A stretch of 64,000 nucleotides of DNA from Pedobacter jejuensis (lineage in GTDB: Bacteria; Bacteroidota; Bacteroidia; Sphingobacteriales; Sphingobacteriaceae), in NCBI RefSeq assembly GCF_003725795.1, contig NZ_RBEE01000002.1, positions 124,001 to 188,000 on the forward strand, read 5' to 3'. Made by a program: the position numbers and the translations under genes. Within the stretch, counting starts at the first letter, position 1. Every line of letters begins with the position of its first letter. Under the pieces are notes generated by a model. The model was not told where the DNA came from, searched no databases, and was given only the letters and a program-made list of their open reading frames with translations. This document shows positions 48,702-57,392 of this stretch, in pieces.

Positions 48702-49403
48702 ATGAAAACGAAACTGAACAAATTTAGTACGACAACAAAAATTATATGCTCGCTCCTGTTATTTACCATATTTATATCAGCCTGTAAAAAAGATTGGAAT
48801 AACGATGCCGTTACCGTTGCAGGTATAGGTTTTGTACATGCATCTCCAGGCACTGGTGCTTTAGATTTTATCGTAGATAATCAAAAAGCTAACAATAAAG
48901 CTTTTAACTACACAAACGATTTGGGCTATTTCGGTGCCTACCCTGGCTCAAGATTATTCGGTATCACTAAAAAAGATTCAACCAAATTTATCTCTACAGC
49001 AAATGTCAATCTGCAATCTGGTTTATTCTATTCGGCTTTTGTGATAGATGTTTTGCCAACTCCAAAAATTTTAGTGGTTGAAGATGATTTAAAAGCTCCT
49101 GAAACCGGCAAAGCAAAAATTCGATTTATAAATTTAAGTCCTGATGCTGCTGCTTTAGATTTAGCTGTTGTTGGTAAAGATGCAGCTTTAGTAGCTGCAA
49201 AAGCATATAAAGAAGCTTCTCCTTTCATTTCTATAGACCCATCAGCAAGTTATACTTTTCAAATTAAAGAAAGCAATGCAGTAACTGCTACACTTCCAGA
49301 CACAAAAATTGAAGCCGGCAAAATTTACACACTTTGGGCAAAAGGTTTAAAAAGTAAAACAGATAGCACCAAATTTGGCTTAAGCATCCTTACAAATAAA
49401 TAA
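48702..49403 (+). CDS. DUF4397 lipoprotein
   Basis: A 233-residue lipoprotein (lipobox ISAC, Cys at about 27). The DUF4397 pattern repeats: GIGFVHASPGTGALDFIVDN in the first half and KIRFINLSPDAAALDLAVVG in the second, each a beta-rich Ig-like unit. DUF4397 proteins are exported and of unknown function, often surface lipoproteins in Bacteroidota. It is followed by a terminator and then the ECF sigma gene. Confidence 0.9.
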   Translation: MKTKLNKFSTTTKIICSLLLFTIFISACKKDWNNDAVTVAGIGFVHASPGTGALDFIVDNQKANNKAFNYTNDLGYFGAYPGSRLFGITKKDSTKFISTANVNLQSGLFYSAFVIDVLPTPKILVVEDDLKAPETGKAKIRFINLSPDAAALDLAVVGKDAALVAAKAYKEASPFISIDPSASYTFQIKESNAVTATLPDTKIEAGKIYTLWAKGLKSKTDSTKFGLSILTNK

Positions 49404-49426
49404 CACCTACATATGAAACGAAAATC

Positions 49427-49458
49427 GACATCATCCGGTTAAACGGATGGTGTCATTT
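49427..49458 (+). terminator. Probable terminator after the DUF4397 gene
   Basis: GACATCATCCG / CGGATGGTGTC (11 bp, one G-U pair) around a short GTTAAA loop, followed by ATTTTC. Confidence 0.65.
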
Positions 49459-49462
49459 TCAT

Positions 49463-49470
49463 TAACTTTG
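49463..49470 (+). promoter_or_regulatory. Probable -7 element of the ECF sigma operon
   Basis: TAACTTTG fits TAnnTTTG, directly after the preceding terminator and 57 nt before the TTG start. No clean -33 TTTG is seen. Confidence 0.4.
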
Positions 49471-49526
49471 CATCAGAATTGCAATCCACACCAAATCATT
49501 AACAAATCTCTATAAGTTCTTAAAGG

Positions 49527-50111
49527 TTGATAAAAAAAATACTCAGTATTGAGGAAATTATACAAGGCTGCCAAAGGAATGATAACAGCTGCAAAGAAAT
49601 GATGTATAAATCATTTTATGGCTATTTAATGGGTATTATTTTAAGGTATGTAAACAACAGTTATGATGGAGAAGAACTTGTAAATGATAGCTTTATAAAA
49701 ATTTTTAAGAGTATTGACGGTTTTCAAGCGCCAAATAATGCTTCAGATTTACAAAAAATATTTAAAGGTTGGATTGCCAAAATTGCTTCGAGAACAGCAA
49801 TTGATAAACTTAGAACCTTAAAAAACCAGGCTTATGTTGATGATTTATCGGAAGCTGAGCATCCTGTTACCCACGTTTCAGTTGCATCTGATTTACATGT
49901 TCAGGATATTCTGAAACTGTTAAATCATTTACCTGAAACACATCGGCTGGTTTTTAACCTTTACGAAATTGAAGGCTTTGCAGACGATGAGATTTCGAAA
50001 ATGATGAACATACCCGAAAGTTCGAGCAGGGTATATTTAACCCGTGCTAAAAATAAGCTGCGAACATTGTATTTAAAAACGCAGGTTAATTCGTATGAGA
50101 AAAATGGATAA
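49527..50111 (+). CDS. ECF-type sigma-70 factor
   Basis: A 194-residue protein with region 2 (YLMGIILRYVNNSYDGEELVNDSFIKIFK, about 33-62) and region 4 (LNHLPETHRLVFNLYEIEGF ... IPESSSRVYLTRAKNKLR, about 130-185). The start is TTG at 49527; the first in-frame ATG (residue 25) would cut into region 2, so TTG is preferred. It directs RNA polymerase to a special promoter set. The next gene overlaps by 17 nt and encodes an anti-sigma-like membrane protein, the usual partner arrangement. Confidence 0.92.
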   Translation: MIKKILSIEEIIQGCQRNDNSCKEMMYKSFYGYLMGIILRYVNNSYDGEELVNDSFIKIFKSIDGFQAPNNASDLQKIFKGWIAKIASRTAIDKLRTLKNQAYVDDLSEAEHPVTHVSVASDLHVQDILKLLNHLPETHRLVFNLYEIEGFADDEISKMMNIPESSSRVYLTRAKNKLRTLYLKTQVNSYEKNG

Positions 50112-51384
50112 AGAATTAATTGACCATATAAAAGATAATCTTCAGGCACATGAAGAGGCATATACTCCCGGAGCTTGGGAGCGCTTTAGCGTGCCCGAAA
50201 AAAAGAAAAGAAGAGGTATTGCTTATTGGCCTCTTTGGTCGGCCGCAGCAATAATTTTAGTTATGGGCAGTATATTCTTCCTGCAAAACAATGAAATTAA
50301 GCAAGATAAAATCGTTGTAAATCAACATAAAGCAGTAGATAAAGAAATAGAAAATAAACCATTAACAACTGTAGAAGAAACTCCTTTACTACAACCTAAA
50401 ACTCAAAAAACAGAGCGCAACTCATTATACAGTAAAAACGAACAAAATTCGGTTTCTTCACCAATAGAAAAAGATGAGATCATTTTAAATAAAAATCCAT
50501 TTATCACATCAAATGAGGTAGAAATAGCTTCAGTTTCTGATAAATCATCACCTAACAATGTATTAGCTGGAAGATCAAACATAGAACAAATTGCTCCAAA
50601 ATTGAAGACTAATGAAACTGAAATCGTTGTAGAGAAAAAGCCGAAAGCGCAATCAAAAACTACTTTTGAAGAACTTTTAGCGCAAGATAGTTATGCCAAT
50701 AGCACAAACAAATCGCAAAAAACTAAAGGAAATACAAAATGGGAACCTGGAATATTTGTTGCGCCTGCAATAGGAAACGATAATAAAGTAAATATGAATT
50801 ATGGTTTTTCCCTTTCATATAATTTAGCAACTAAACTTTCTATTAGTTCTGGAATTGCTTACACAGCTTTAAGTTCTACAAGTAACCCCGCACAAAATGA
50901 TTTTGGGGCAGCTCAAAATTCCCCATCTGCAATGGCTTTGGCAAGTTCTAATAACAGCAACCGAAGTCTTCAATCTGTTGATGCGAGTGTTCGTGGTATT
51001 AATATTCCGCTTGAGCTAAAATATAATTTCAGCAATAAATTTTATACTGGAATTGGCGTTTCTGCTTTAGCTATTCTCAACAATAAGCAGCAAAATAATT
51101 ATATTGTTAGTCAGGCACAAAACACTACAGTTGTAAATACAATGGGTTATGCCGAGCAAAAAATGCAAGTTGTTACAGAAAGAGTTTCAGAGCAACAAAG
51201 TGAAGCAACAAGTGCACCCGAAAAATATTTAGGCTTTTATAATTTTAACCTTGGTTACAAACAAAAAATTTCATCGAAGAAACATATTGCCGTAGAGCCG
51301 TTTTTGAGGTTACCAATGAAAGATTTCTCTAAAGATAATTTAAACCTTACCAACGGAGGATTAAGGTTAAAGCTTGACTTTTAG
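50095..51384 (+). CDS. Anti-sigma-like protein fused to a C-terminal outer-membrane barrel
   Basis: A 429-residue protein (ATG at 50104 would remove three residues). The cytoplasmic N-terminus (MDKELIDHIKDNLQAHEE, AWERF) looks like the short sigma-binding segment of Bacteroidota anti-sigma proteins. One inner-membrane helix spans about 44-64. Residues 65-213 are a polar low-complexity linker, and 215-429 show alternating beta strands of an outer-membrane barrel ending in LKLDF. So one chain would span both membranes. Such dual-membrane anti-sigma factors (Dma) are described in Bacteroides. It overlaps the sigma gene by 17 nt. The barrel assignment is by pattern only. Confidence 0.82.
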   Translation: MRKMDKELIDHIKDNLQAHEEAYTPGAWERFSVPEKKKRRGIAYWPLWSAAAIILVMGSIFFLQNNEIKQDKIVVNQHKAVDKEIENKPLTTVEETPLLQPKTQKTERNSLYSKNEQNSVSSPIEKDEIILNKNPFITSNEVEIASVSDKSSPNNVLAGRSNIEQIAPKLKTNETEIVVEKKPKAQSKTTFEELLAQDSYANSTNKSQKTKGNTKWEPGIFVAPAIGNDNKVNMNYGFSLSYNLATKLSISSGIAYTALSSTSNPAQNDFGAAQNSPSAMALASSNNSNRSLQSVDASVRGINIPLELKYNFSNKFYTGIGVSALAILNNKQQNNYIVSQAQNTTVVNTMGYAEQKMQVVTERVSEQQSEATSAPEKYLGFYNFNLGYKQKISSKKHIAVEPFLRLPMKDFSKDNLNLTNGGLRLKLDF

Positions 51385-51400
51385 AAAAATGCACATAAAA

Positions 51401-51430
51401 AAAACCTTTCCGAAAAATCGAAAAGGTTTT
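51401..51430. terminator. Bidirectional terminator
   Basis: AAAACCTTTCCGA / TCGAAAAGGTTTT with a short A-rich loop, flanked by A's on the left and T's on the right. It serves both the barrel gene and the convergent slyD. Confidence 0.85.
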
Positions 51431-51467
51431 GCAATTTATCAGTACAAAAACTGATAGATATAATTTA

Positions 51468-51974
51468 TTAATGACCAGAGTGACCGTCAGCGCCGTGAGC
51501 ATGACCATGAGCCAGTTCATCTTGCGTAGCTTCGCGAACGTTTAAAATTGTTCCGGCAAACATTAAATTTTTACCAGCCATCGGATGGTTTAAATCAACT
51601 GCAACCGTTTCATCATGAACTGCAGTTACACCAGCTCTAAACTGATTTCCTTGATTATCTTGCAATGGAATAACATCTCCAACTGCCGGTACTTCACCAC
51701 CAGCTTCGGTAAACATGCTTTTTGGTAAATCTGCAAATGCTCCCGGATCTAATTCTCCGTAACCATCAGCAGCAGATAATTCGAAGCTATATTCATCGCC
51801 AGTTTTTAAACCAGTTAAATGCTCTTCAAATTTTGGCAACATCATGCCAACACCATATAAAAATACTAAAGGATTTTGCTCATCAGCTTTTTCAACAAAA
51901 ACTTGTTGTCCTTCTTCGTTAGTAGTGTGCAATTCGTAAGTTAATGCAACTACTGAGTTTGATGAAATATTCAT
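51468..51974 (-). CDS. slyD: SlyD-like FKBP peptidyl-prolyl isomerase
   Basis: A 168-residue cytosolic chaperone-isomerase. The FKBP fold surrounds an IF insertion domain (about 70-125; YGELDPGAFADLPKSMF). The start VVALTYELHTTNEEGQ and PLVFLYGVGMMLPKFEEHL are typical of the SlyD class. The C-terminus (GHAHGADGHSGH) is a short His-rich metal-binding tail, shorter than the E. coli one. It stands between two convergent or silent regions, with a clean promoter 110 bp upstream. Confidence 0.93.
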   Translation of the reverse strand: MNISSNSVVALTYELHTTNEEGQQVFVEKADEQNPLVFLYGVGMMLPKFEEHLTGLKTGDEYSFELSAADGYGELDPGAFADLPKSMFTEAGGEVPAVGDVIPLQDNQGNQFRAGVTAVHDETVAVDLNHPMAGKNLMFAGTILNVREATQDELAHGHAHGADGHSGH

Positions 51975-51984
51975 TTAAATTGTT

Positions 51985-52059
51985 TTATTGTAAATACTTT
52001 AATGCTTCATCAACAGAACTAACCGGCAACTGGCATAACTATTTTCGGCAAATATCTTT
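51985..52059 (-). pseudogene. Remnant of the 3' end of a yyaL/DUF255 gene
   Basis: Read on the minus strand the frame gives DICRK-stop-LCQLPVSSVDEALKYLQ-stop. The intact gene 5.3 kb away ends [27 protein letters not shown], aligning residue for residue without gaps, with one internal TAG. At DNA level 17 bases (AACCGGCAACTGGCATA) are identical. It lies in the slyD leader. Confidence 0.7.
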
Positions 52060-52082
52060 TAATTGATTTAACGCTCGTGGCG

Positions 52083-52112
52083 CAAAGATAACCGAATTAT
52101 TAGTTTAACAAA
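52083..52112 (-). promoter_or_regulatory. Probable promoter of slyD
   Basis: On the minus strand: TTTG, an 18-nt spacer, TATCTTTG, the same spacing as the ABC-F promoter. The transcript would have a leader of about 100 nt that includes the yyaL remnant. Confidence 0.65.
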
Positions 52113-52280
52113 AAAAGTGTTTAATTGTTGGCTATTAGATATAAAAATTAATATTGTTGATAACGTGGAAGAAAAGTGTGTCCGCCAATATTGCTCAATT
52201 GCGGTTTTGGGGGTTGACGATGGAGTGGAAATCACTGCCTGCCGGCTGGCAGTGAAGCACTAAAGCTGGATTTATTATTA

Positions 52281-52430
52281 ACTCGAGTTCCATTCTTAAA
52301 TCTAATATTTTGCTGTTTATAGCCGTATTGCTTTTACGACACGTCATGCTGAATTTATTTCAGCATCTTTCCTGCAAAGAAGACCCTGAAATAAATTCCG
52401 GGTGACGTAAACTAGAAAAAAGCAACTTAT
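52281..52430 (-). repeat. MITE-like element, copy A5 (reverse orientation)
   Basis: It opens (plus strand) with ACTCGAGTTCCATTCTTAA, 17 of 19 to the inverted end, then GTATTGCTTTTACGACACGTC, TGCTGAATTTATTTCAGCA and CCCTGAAATAAATTCCGGGT, which are the complements of the copies at 10.8 and 26.8 kb. The rest of the 611-bp gap (51975-52585) holds the slyD promoter and a small hairpin (CACTGCC...GGCAGTG, 52233-52254). Confidence 0.75.
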
Positions 52431-52585
52431 TAATAATGTGATGGACAGTTAATATAATATAATTCAGGTTATTAAATTAAACTGGAAAAATACTTTTAGA
52501 TTATTCGTGCCAACCCTAACTTTTTAAACCTTTGTTAATGTTTCCTGGCGTGTCTTCCAGTAAAATCTACTTTCCGTCTTTCGAT

Positions 52586-52906
52586 TTATTTTTTTTTAAG
52601 CTTCGGTTCTGGCAATTCATCCACAGTAATTTTTATTAATTTTCTTAGCCATTCCCTATCGTCCAATTTTTCTTCAATTAAAAAACTTGGTTTTGCTCCT
52701 GGATATGGTGATGCTTCAACAACTTCATTGATATATACTCTTCCCGATTGAGTTGGCTTAATAAATAATTTATTGTCGCAAACAAGAGCAAATAATTTGT
52801 TGTCAAAATATAGGCCGTACTCACCAAACATTTTTTTGCTGGTAACTTGTTCTGAAAAACCAATTTGGTCTATGACAAAATCTACGAATTTCTGCTCTGA
52901 TGCCAT
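52586..52906 (-). CDS. TfoX N-terminal domain protein
   Basis: A 106-residue cytosolic protein. VTSKKMFGEYGLYFDNKLFA and the DNKLFIKPT strand are the hallmark of the TfoX N-terminal domain; the C-terminal TfoX half is absent. The full protein regulates competence in gamma-proteobacteria, but this short form is widespread and uncharacterised. It ends in a Lys-rich tail (PEPKLKKK). It has no close partner; the next gene upstream is 133 bp away on the same strand. Confidence 0.85.
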   Translation of the reverse strand: MASEQKFVDFVIDQIGFSEQVTSKKMFGEYGLYFDNKLFALVCDNKLFIKPTQSGRVYINEVVEASPYPGAKPSFLIEEKLDDREWLRKLIKITVDELPEPKLKKK

Positions 52907-53038
52907 GAATAATTTACATTAATTTGAAATATGGATTAATGTTGATGCGGACAACTATTGTTTGATTAACCACTAATGTGTTTTCTTAGAATCGAATCAG
53001 CACTTTGCCCAAATCGATGTTATGCGTTCGTAATTTAT

Positions 53039-54082
53039 TTAATATTTTCTTTCGAAAGAACTTCCGTTGAACCAATATACACCGCTTGGATTAGCTCCTC
53101 CAAACCACAATTCGCCTTGTTTGCTTTTGTATATCGTCCAAAGGTGTTTACTTTCAACACCATCGTCTTTATTGAAATTTTTAATGGAATTACCATCATA
53201 TCTCCACACACCAGAAGCTACAGTCCCAAACCAAATATTTCCTGCAGTATCTTCTCCAATCGAAAAAACTTTTTCAAGAGAATTGCCTTTCGTAAACTCC
53301 TTTTTCAACTTATTCTGTGCGGTGAAATTGATTACCTTTTTTCCATCATATTTCAAAACGCCCATTCCATTATTACCAATCCAAAGATTTCCTTTCCTGT
53401 CTTCCATTATACTTCGAACATGCAAATAACCAGTTTCTACGTTTAGGCCAAGATATTCATTATCCAGTATCTTAAAACTTGATCCATTATATCCAATTAC
53501 AGCACCATAAGCTCCAAACCAAACGGTTTTATTTTTAGCTTTGACAAAAGGTGTTGAAATGTAATATTTAAACCCATCTCCAGGTTTAGGTGTAACAGGA
53601 AACAGATGATAGGAAAGCTTTTGTCCGTCATATTGATACACGCCCGGGTACGCTTCAAGTTTGTTGTAGCCCTCAATTTTATCGCCTTTGAACCAAAGAT
53701 CACTTTCATTTAACGTCCATTCGTGCTTTGAGCTATAATCCCGATTTTTGTAAGTAGTCATTTCTTTACCATTGTAAGTACTCAATCCTCTTCCACATTC
53801 AAACCAAATTATGCCATTTTTATCTTCGTAAATATTTCTTATCTGGTTGTCGCTTAATCCGTTTTTTGTTGTGAAATATTGAAGCTTCCCATTATGAAGC
53901 AAACATACCCCTTCATTATAACTGCCAAACCAGATATCTCCCTTACTATCTTCTAAAATTGAACGAACTCCTGTTGTGTATTTTAATCTTATGGCGCTTT
54001 GCTTATTACAAGAGATTATTAAGACAATCAAAACTGTGCAGCAAAGAAAGCATATGTTTTTCAATTTTTGTTTTACGCTCAT
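53039..54082 (-). CDS. Orphan Reg_prop propeller lipoprotein
   Basis: From ATG at 54082 the protein has 347 residues with a lipoprotein signal (lipobox IISC); the longer frame to 54157 has no signal at its start. It consists of about seven Reg_prop blades (SILEDSKGDIWFGSYNEGVC, NIYEDKNGIIWFECGRGLS, IMEDRKGNLWIGNNGMG, IGEDTAGNIWFGTVASG). This is the periplasmic sensor module of HTCS proteins, but here there is no kinase, membrane helix or DNA-binding domain. It may bind a ligand at the membrane surface on its own or for another protein. Confidence 0.82.
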   Translation of the reverse strand: MSVKQKLKNICFLCCTVLIVLIISCNKQSAIRLKYTTGVRSILEDSKGDIWFGSYNEGVCLLHNGKLQYFTTKNGLSDNQIRNIYEDKNGIIWFECGRGLSTYNGKEMTTYKNRDYSSKHEWTLNESDLWFKGDKIEGYNKLEAYPGVYQYDGQKLSYHLFPVTPKPGDGFKYYISTPFVKAKNKTVWFGAYGAVIGYNGSSFKILDNEYLGLNVETGYLHVRSIMEDRKGNLWIGNNGMGVLKYDGKKVINFTAQNKLKKEFTKGNSLEKVFSIGEDTAGNIWFGTVASGVWRYDGNSIKNFNKDDGVESKHLWTIYKSKQGELWFGGANPSGVYWFNGSSFERKY

Positions 54083-54281
54083 TCTGATGGTATTTTTTCT
54101 GTGATGCATAAGGACTTTGGCTTGGTGATACTGCTTAAATCGAACACAAACCTTCATTCAATCACTTAGCCGCCAATTTCTTGCAACTCCGATTAGGCTT
54201 ACACGCTTCCCTTTCAACTATGCTAAAATACAAAAAGTCGGAACATAATTGTCCCGACTTAAAATTGATTTGCTTTTGCAT

Positions 54282-54698
54282 TTAACCGATTACACTTTTG
54301 TCTTTCGCTACAAATTTTGCAAAAGCCAATAATGCACCTGTTACCATTATGTTTCTGAAAAAATTTACCATTTCCAATTCTTTTTCTCTTACTAAATCAG
54401 CGGTCATATTTTGTGTTCCTAATTCGTATCCCATTGCTCGTGGCAAGTGAACCAAAATAGCCATTAGTATTACATACAATGCCATTAGCGAATATGCTAA
54501 CTTATCGTATTTGCCTAGTACAGCACTTACAATAAATAGCAGAATACAAACCAAAGTGAAGTAGTTCCAGAAATATGGAAATGGAATATAGTCCGGCACG
54601 AACGAGGCGCCCACTTCTGGTTTCCCAAGGTGCAAACCAACATACAGTAAAAACGAAAGTGGAAAAATGTATTTTCCTGAATTTAAAATTTTGTCCAT
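54282..54698 (-). CDS. DoxX-like membrane protein
   Basis: A 138-residue inner-membrane protein with four predicted helices (about 11-30, 44-62, 66-86, 112-131) and the loop HLPRAMGYE between helices 3 and 4, as in DoxX/DUF6041-type proteins. The family is linked to quinone or thiol redox in some species; no activity can be claimed here. Its start is 12 bp from the YCII gene stop and both are followed by the Crp/Fnr gene upstream, a likely three-gene unit. Confidence 0.8.
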   Translation of the reverse strand: MDKILNSGKYIFPLSFLLYVGLHLGKPEVGASFVPDYIPFPYFWNYFTLVCILLFIVSAVLGKYDKLAYSLMALYVILMAILVHLPRAMGYELGTQNMTADLVREKELEMVNFFRNIMVTGALLAFAKFVAKDKSVIG

Positions 54699-54709
54699 CG
54701 CAGTAAAGT

Positions 54710-55063
54710 TTAATGGGTTGGAAATGGAATAAGTGTTCTGATTTCTACCGAACTGTTTGGATATTTAAGTATTGGGCAAGTCCTGCTCCATTCTTGCACT
54801 TCTTCTATATTGTCGGACTTACAGATTAAAAAACCTGAAACTAAAACACTATCTGTTTCTTTGTGCGGTCCAACAGTAACTTCATTGTTTTTTACAATTA
54901 AAGCATCGTAGCGAATGGGTGCTGTATGCACCAGTTTACCTTGCATTGCGATATTACCAATCCAGGATTGCCATTTGGGCATATCTTCGGCCATATCTTG
55001 TGAAGTAGTCAAGTAGCCATTCTCGGCACTTGCGTTGCGAAACAATAATAAGTATTCTGTCAT
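54710..55063 (-). CDS. YCII-related protein
   Basis: A 117-residue cytosolic protein of the YCII/DGPF type: YLLLFRNAS at the start, GPHKETDSVLVSGFLICKSDN in the middle and the VEIRTLIPF strand at the end. It has a dimeric ferredoxin-like fold with unknown activity. It lies between the DoxX-like gene and the Crp/Fnr regulator on the same strand, 12 bp upstream of the DoxX-like gene. Confidence 0.85.
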   Translation of the reverse strand: MTEYLLLFRNASAENGYLTTSQDMAEDMPKWQSWIGNIAMQGKLVHTAPIRYDALIVKNNEVTVGPHKETDSVLVSGFLICKSDNIEEVQEWSRTCPILKYPNSSVEIRTLIPFPTH

Positions 55064-55142
55064 TGTGTTGAAATTTAATTTGTGAATGATGAAGCAAAAT
55101 TCAGCTATTAAATTTCTGTGAGCGATGACAAAAGTCGATGTT

Positions 55143-55712
55143 TTACAATTTGGCTTTTAGTCGACTGAAAACGTCTTTATTGATGCCTAAATAAGAAGCA
55201 ATAAGTTTGCTTGAAAGTCTTGTCATCAGCAACGGTCGGTATTCCATTAACCACCTTATTCTTTCTAATGCGGTTAAGGAAACAAAAGTGTTAATGCGAT
55301 AAACAGAGTTAGCATAAGATGCTTCAAGGATTTGTTTATACACTTTATCAAACTGAGGAACAGTTTCCATCATTTTTTGAAATGATTGTCTATCAATTGC
55401 AAAAAGCTCGCAAGGCTCAACGGTCCTAATGTTCTCTGTTGCAGGTTTGCCGCTTCCGAAACTTAAAAGTTCTGAACACCAGTTATCTTCAATAACAATA
55501 TCTCTTGTAGTTTCGTTATGGTCTTTATCGTAAACGTAAACATGTAAACAACCTTTGGCAATAAAGTAAACGTTTTTGCAAATATTACCTTGCTGTAAAA
55601 GTTGTTCGTTTCGTTTAGTCGTGATGTGTTTAAATGAAGAAAGCACCTTTTCTAAATGGTCAAGGTCATTTCCAAGTCTGGTTGTGATGTGTTTCCTTAA
55701 AACTTCTATCAT
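55143..55712 (-). CDS. Crp/Fnr-family transcriptional regulator
   Basis: A 189-residue protein with the cyclic-nucleotide-binding-like beta-roll (about 20-120; QLLQQGNICKNVYFIAKGCL) and a C-terminal HTH (MTRLSSKLIASYLGINKDVF). Length and the ending SRLKAKL fit the short Bacteroidota Crp/Fnr group, which mostly lack cAMP-binding residues. Located 79 bp upstream of the YCII-DoxX pair on the same strand, it may control them. Confidence 0.9.
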   Translation of the reverse strand: MIEVLRKHITTRLGNDLDHLEKVLSSFKHITTKRNEQLLQQGNICKNVYFIAKGCLHVYVYDKDHNETTRDIVIEDNWCSELLSFGSGKPATENIRTVEPCELFAIDRQSFQKMMETVPQFDKVYKQILEASYANSVYRINTFVSLTALERIRWLMEYRPLLMTRLSSKLIASYLGINKDVFSRLKAKL

Positions 55713-55777
55713 TTATTTATGTCGTTGATGTTTGCAGGGGCGATGGTAGAATTAGGCGTAACGGTTTTCGGCTGCTA

Positions 55778-57064
55778 TTATAGCTGTCCGTTCGTAATGG
55801 GATTCCATTTGTCTTCGTTATCGGTCAAATAATTTATTGCTAAGTCAAACACGATGTCGGCATTAAACTTTTGAGATGATTTGTTTTCCTTAAAGTCTGT
55901 CCAACTCACCACATTAGTTCGTTTGCCATAATCTTCAAGATTATCGTCACCTTCCAAAAAGCCGATGTAATTTGTCTGTGGTGTGGTATAAATTTTTTCT
56001 GGAATCCCACCGTTAGAATTTATATACTCTTTGGCATATTCGTAATATTCTTTCCCTTTGCCAGTATCTGGGGCTATGTGCAATAGCCAAAGTGCGTTGA
56101 AAATATTTGTGTTTGGATTAAATCCGTCAGAATTCTTGATGATATCGAATAGTTCACCGGCAATATATTCTCTCGCTTTATCAACTTTATAAAATAGAAC
56201 AGCCGTTATCCCTAAAACTGCACCCGCCATTCCAAGGATGAATAGGTCATAATCTCTAGAAAGTCCATAATTTGCACCAATTTGCTTTATGTAATAAGAT
56301 TTTTCTTGCCAGTTCATAAAGTCGTCAAAGTATTTATCCTCTAATTTGTCGTCTGCAAAAGCTGAAAGAATACCTAGATGAATAGGAATTTCCCATTCGT
56401 TTCCTAAGTAAGTATCATATGATTCACCTTCAAATAATCCTTTAGGTTTTTCTATTTTGAGTTTTAGTAGTCTTATGAAATGAGGTTTGATAGCTGAATA
56501 CTTTCTGGTGAGCAAAGCATATGAGGGCAATATTGTTCCTTTATCTTTTTCAAATCCCAAGTCTTCGATATGAAGAAGTATTTTATTAATATCTAATAGT
56601 TTCCAATTGTCTAACAGTTCACTAATTAATTCAAAAATATTCAAAGAATTTGTGAGTCTACGATGTTGTGTTAAAATATCCAGAATTAAGTTGAGTTCTT
56701 CGTCTAAGCTAAATCGGTAAATTCTATAATTGTGGCTGCCAAATAGGTTTTCAAGTTGAGAGATTTTACCAGACCAGTCTCCGCCTTTCAATAATAAAAG
56801 AAAAAGTGGTTTTTCAAATTTCTGATTTGATTCTCCAAATATTTTACTCGGATTAGCAACTATGGAGTTTGTCGTTGCACTTTCAATTTCAAAAATAAAA
56901 AGCGGATACTTCTGACCTACCTCATAAAGCCAAGCTACATCAACTGCGGACTTGTTGTCTTTGTCAACCGGGTATTCTTTTTCGGAATGATACCACAAAA
57001 TTTCTCCAAGTCTAAATAACTTGTCGATGATTCGAAGTCCAAATTCTAGTTTATGTTCTGCCAT
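55778..57064 (-). CDS. Unknown protein with possible PD-(D/E)xK-like N-terminus
   Basis: From ATG at 57064 the protein has 428 residues (a GTG at 57079 would add five). The first 100 residues have helix-strand order SAVDVAWLYEVGQKYPLFIF followed by EIES, with Asp42, Glu59 and Glu61 where a nuclease core would place D-(E)xK; the usual Lys is Ser or Glu. The remaining 320 residues look helical. No family is recognised. Codon use and AT content match accessory DNA. It could be a restriction-type or defence protein, but this is a guess from a weak motif. Confidence 0.6.
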   Translation of the reverse strand: MAEHKLEFGLRIIDKLFRLGEILWYHSEKEYPVDKDNKSAVDVAWLYEVGQKYPLFIFEIESATTNSIVANPSKIFGESNQKFEKPLFLLLLKGGDWSGKISQLENLFGSHNYRIYRFSLDEELNLILDILTQHRRLTNSLNIFELISELLDNWKLLDINKILLHIEDLGFEKDKGTILPSYALLTRKYSAIKPHFIRLLKLKIEKPKGLFEGESYDTYLGNEWEIPIHLGILSAFADDKLEDKYFDDFMNWQEKSYYIKQIGANYGLSRDYDLFILGMAGAVLGITAVLFYKVDKAREYIAGELFDIIKNSDGFNPNTNIFNALWLLHIAPDTGKGKEYYEYAKEYINSNGGIPEKIYTTPQTNYIGFLEGDDNLEDYGKRTNVVSWTDFKENKSSQKFNADIVFDLAINYLTDNEDKWNPITNGQL

Positions 57065-57079
57065 TTCAGGGTCTGTCAC

Positions 57080-57392
57080 TAGTTGCCGCTAACTATTGAA
57101 TACACTCGACTTAAAAAATCAAATGCCATAGTAAAATGCTTACAGTCGCTACTTCTACTCGCGTATTTTGAATACATTTTATAAATAGTTAAACATTATA
57201 AAAGAAAACTCATAGCTAAGACGATTTCGAAGAAGTAGGAGCGTATGAGGTTATTAATTTAGTTCACACTAAACTATAAATTAAAAAGCACATTTCAAGT
57301 AGATATATATTAATTAAATGGTTTGGTAACACCAGGAATGGCAAGTATAAATATTGTATTATACAACTGATTTACAGTGCATTAATCTATTT
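57080..57392. other. Intergenic region, nothing identified
   Basis: 313 bp of AT-rich sequence between the unknown gene's start and the yyaL stop. I see no ORF, terminator hairpin or repeat in it. Confidence 0.5.
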
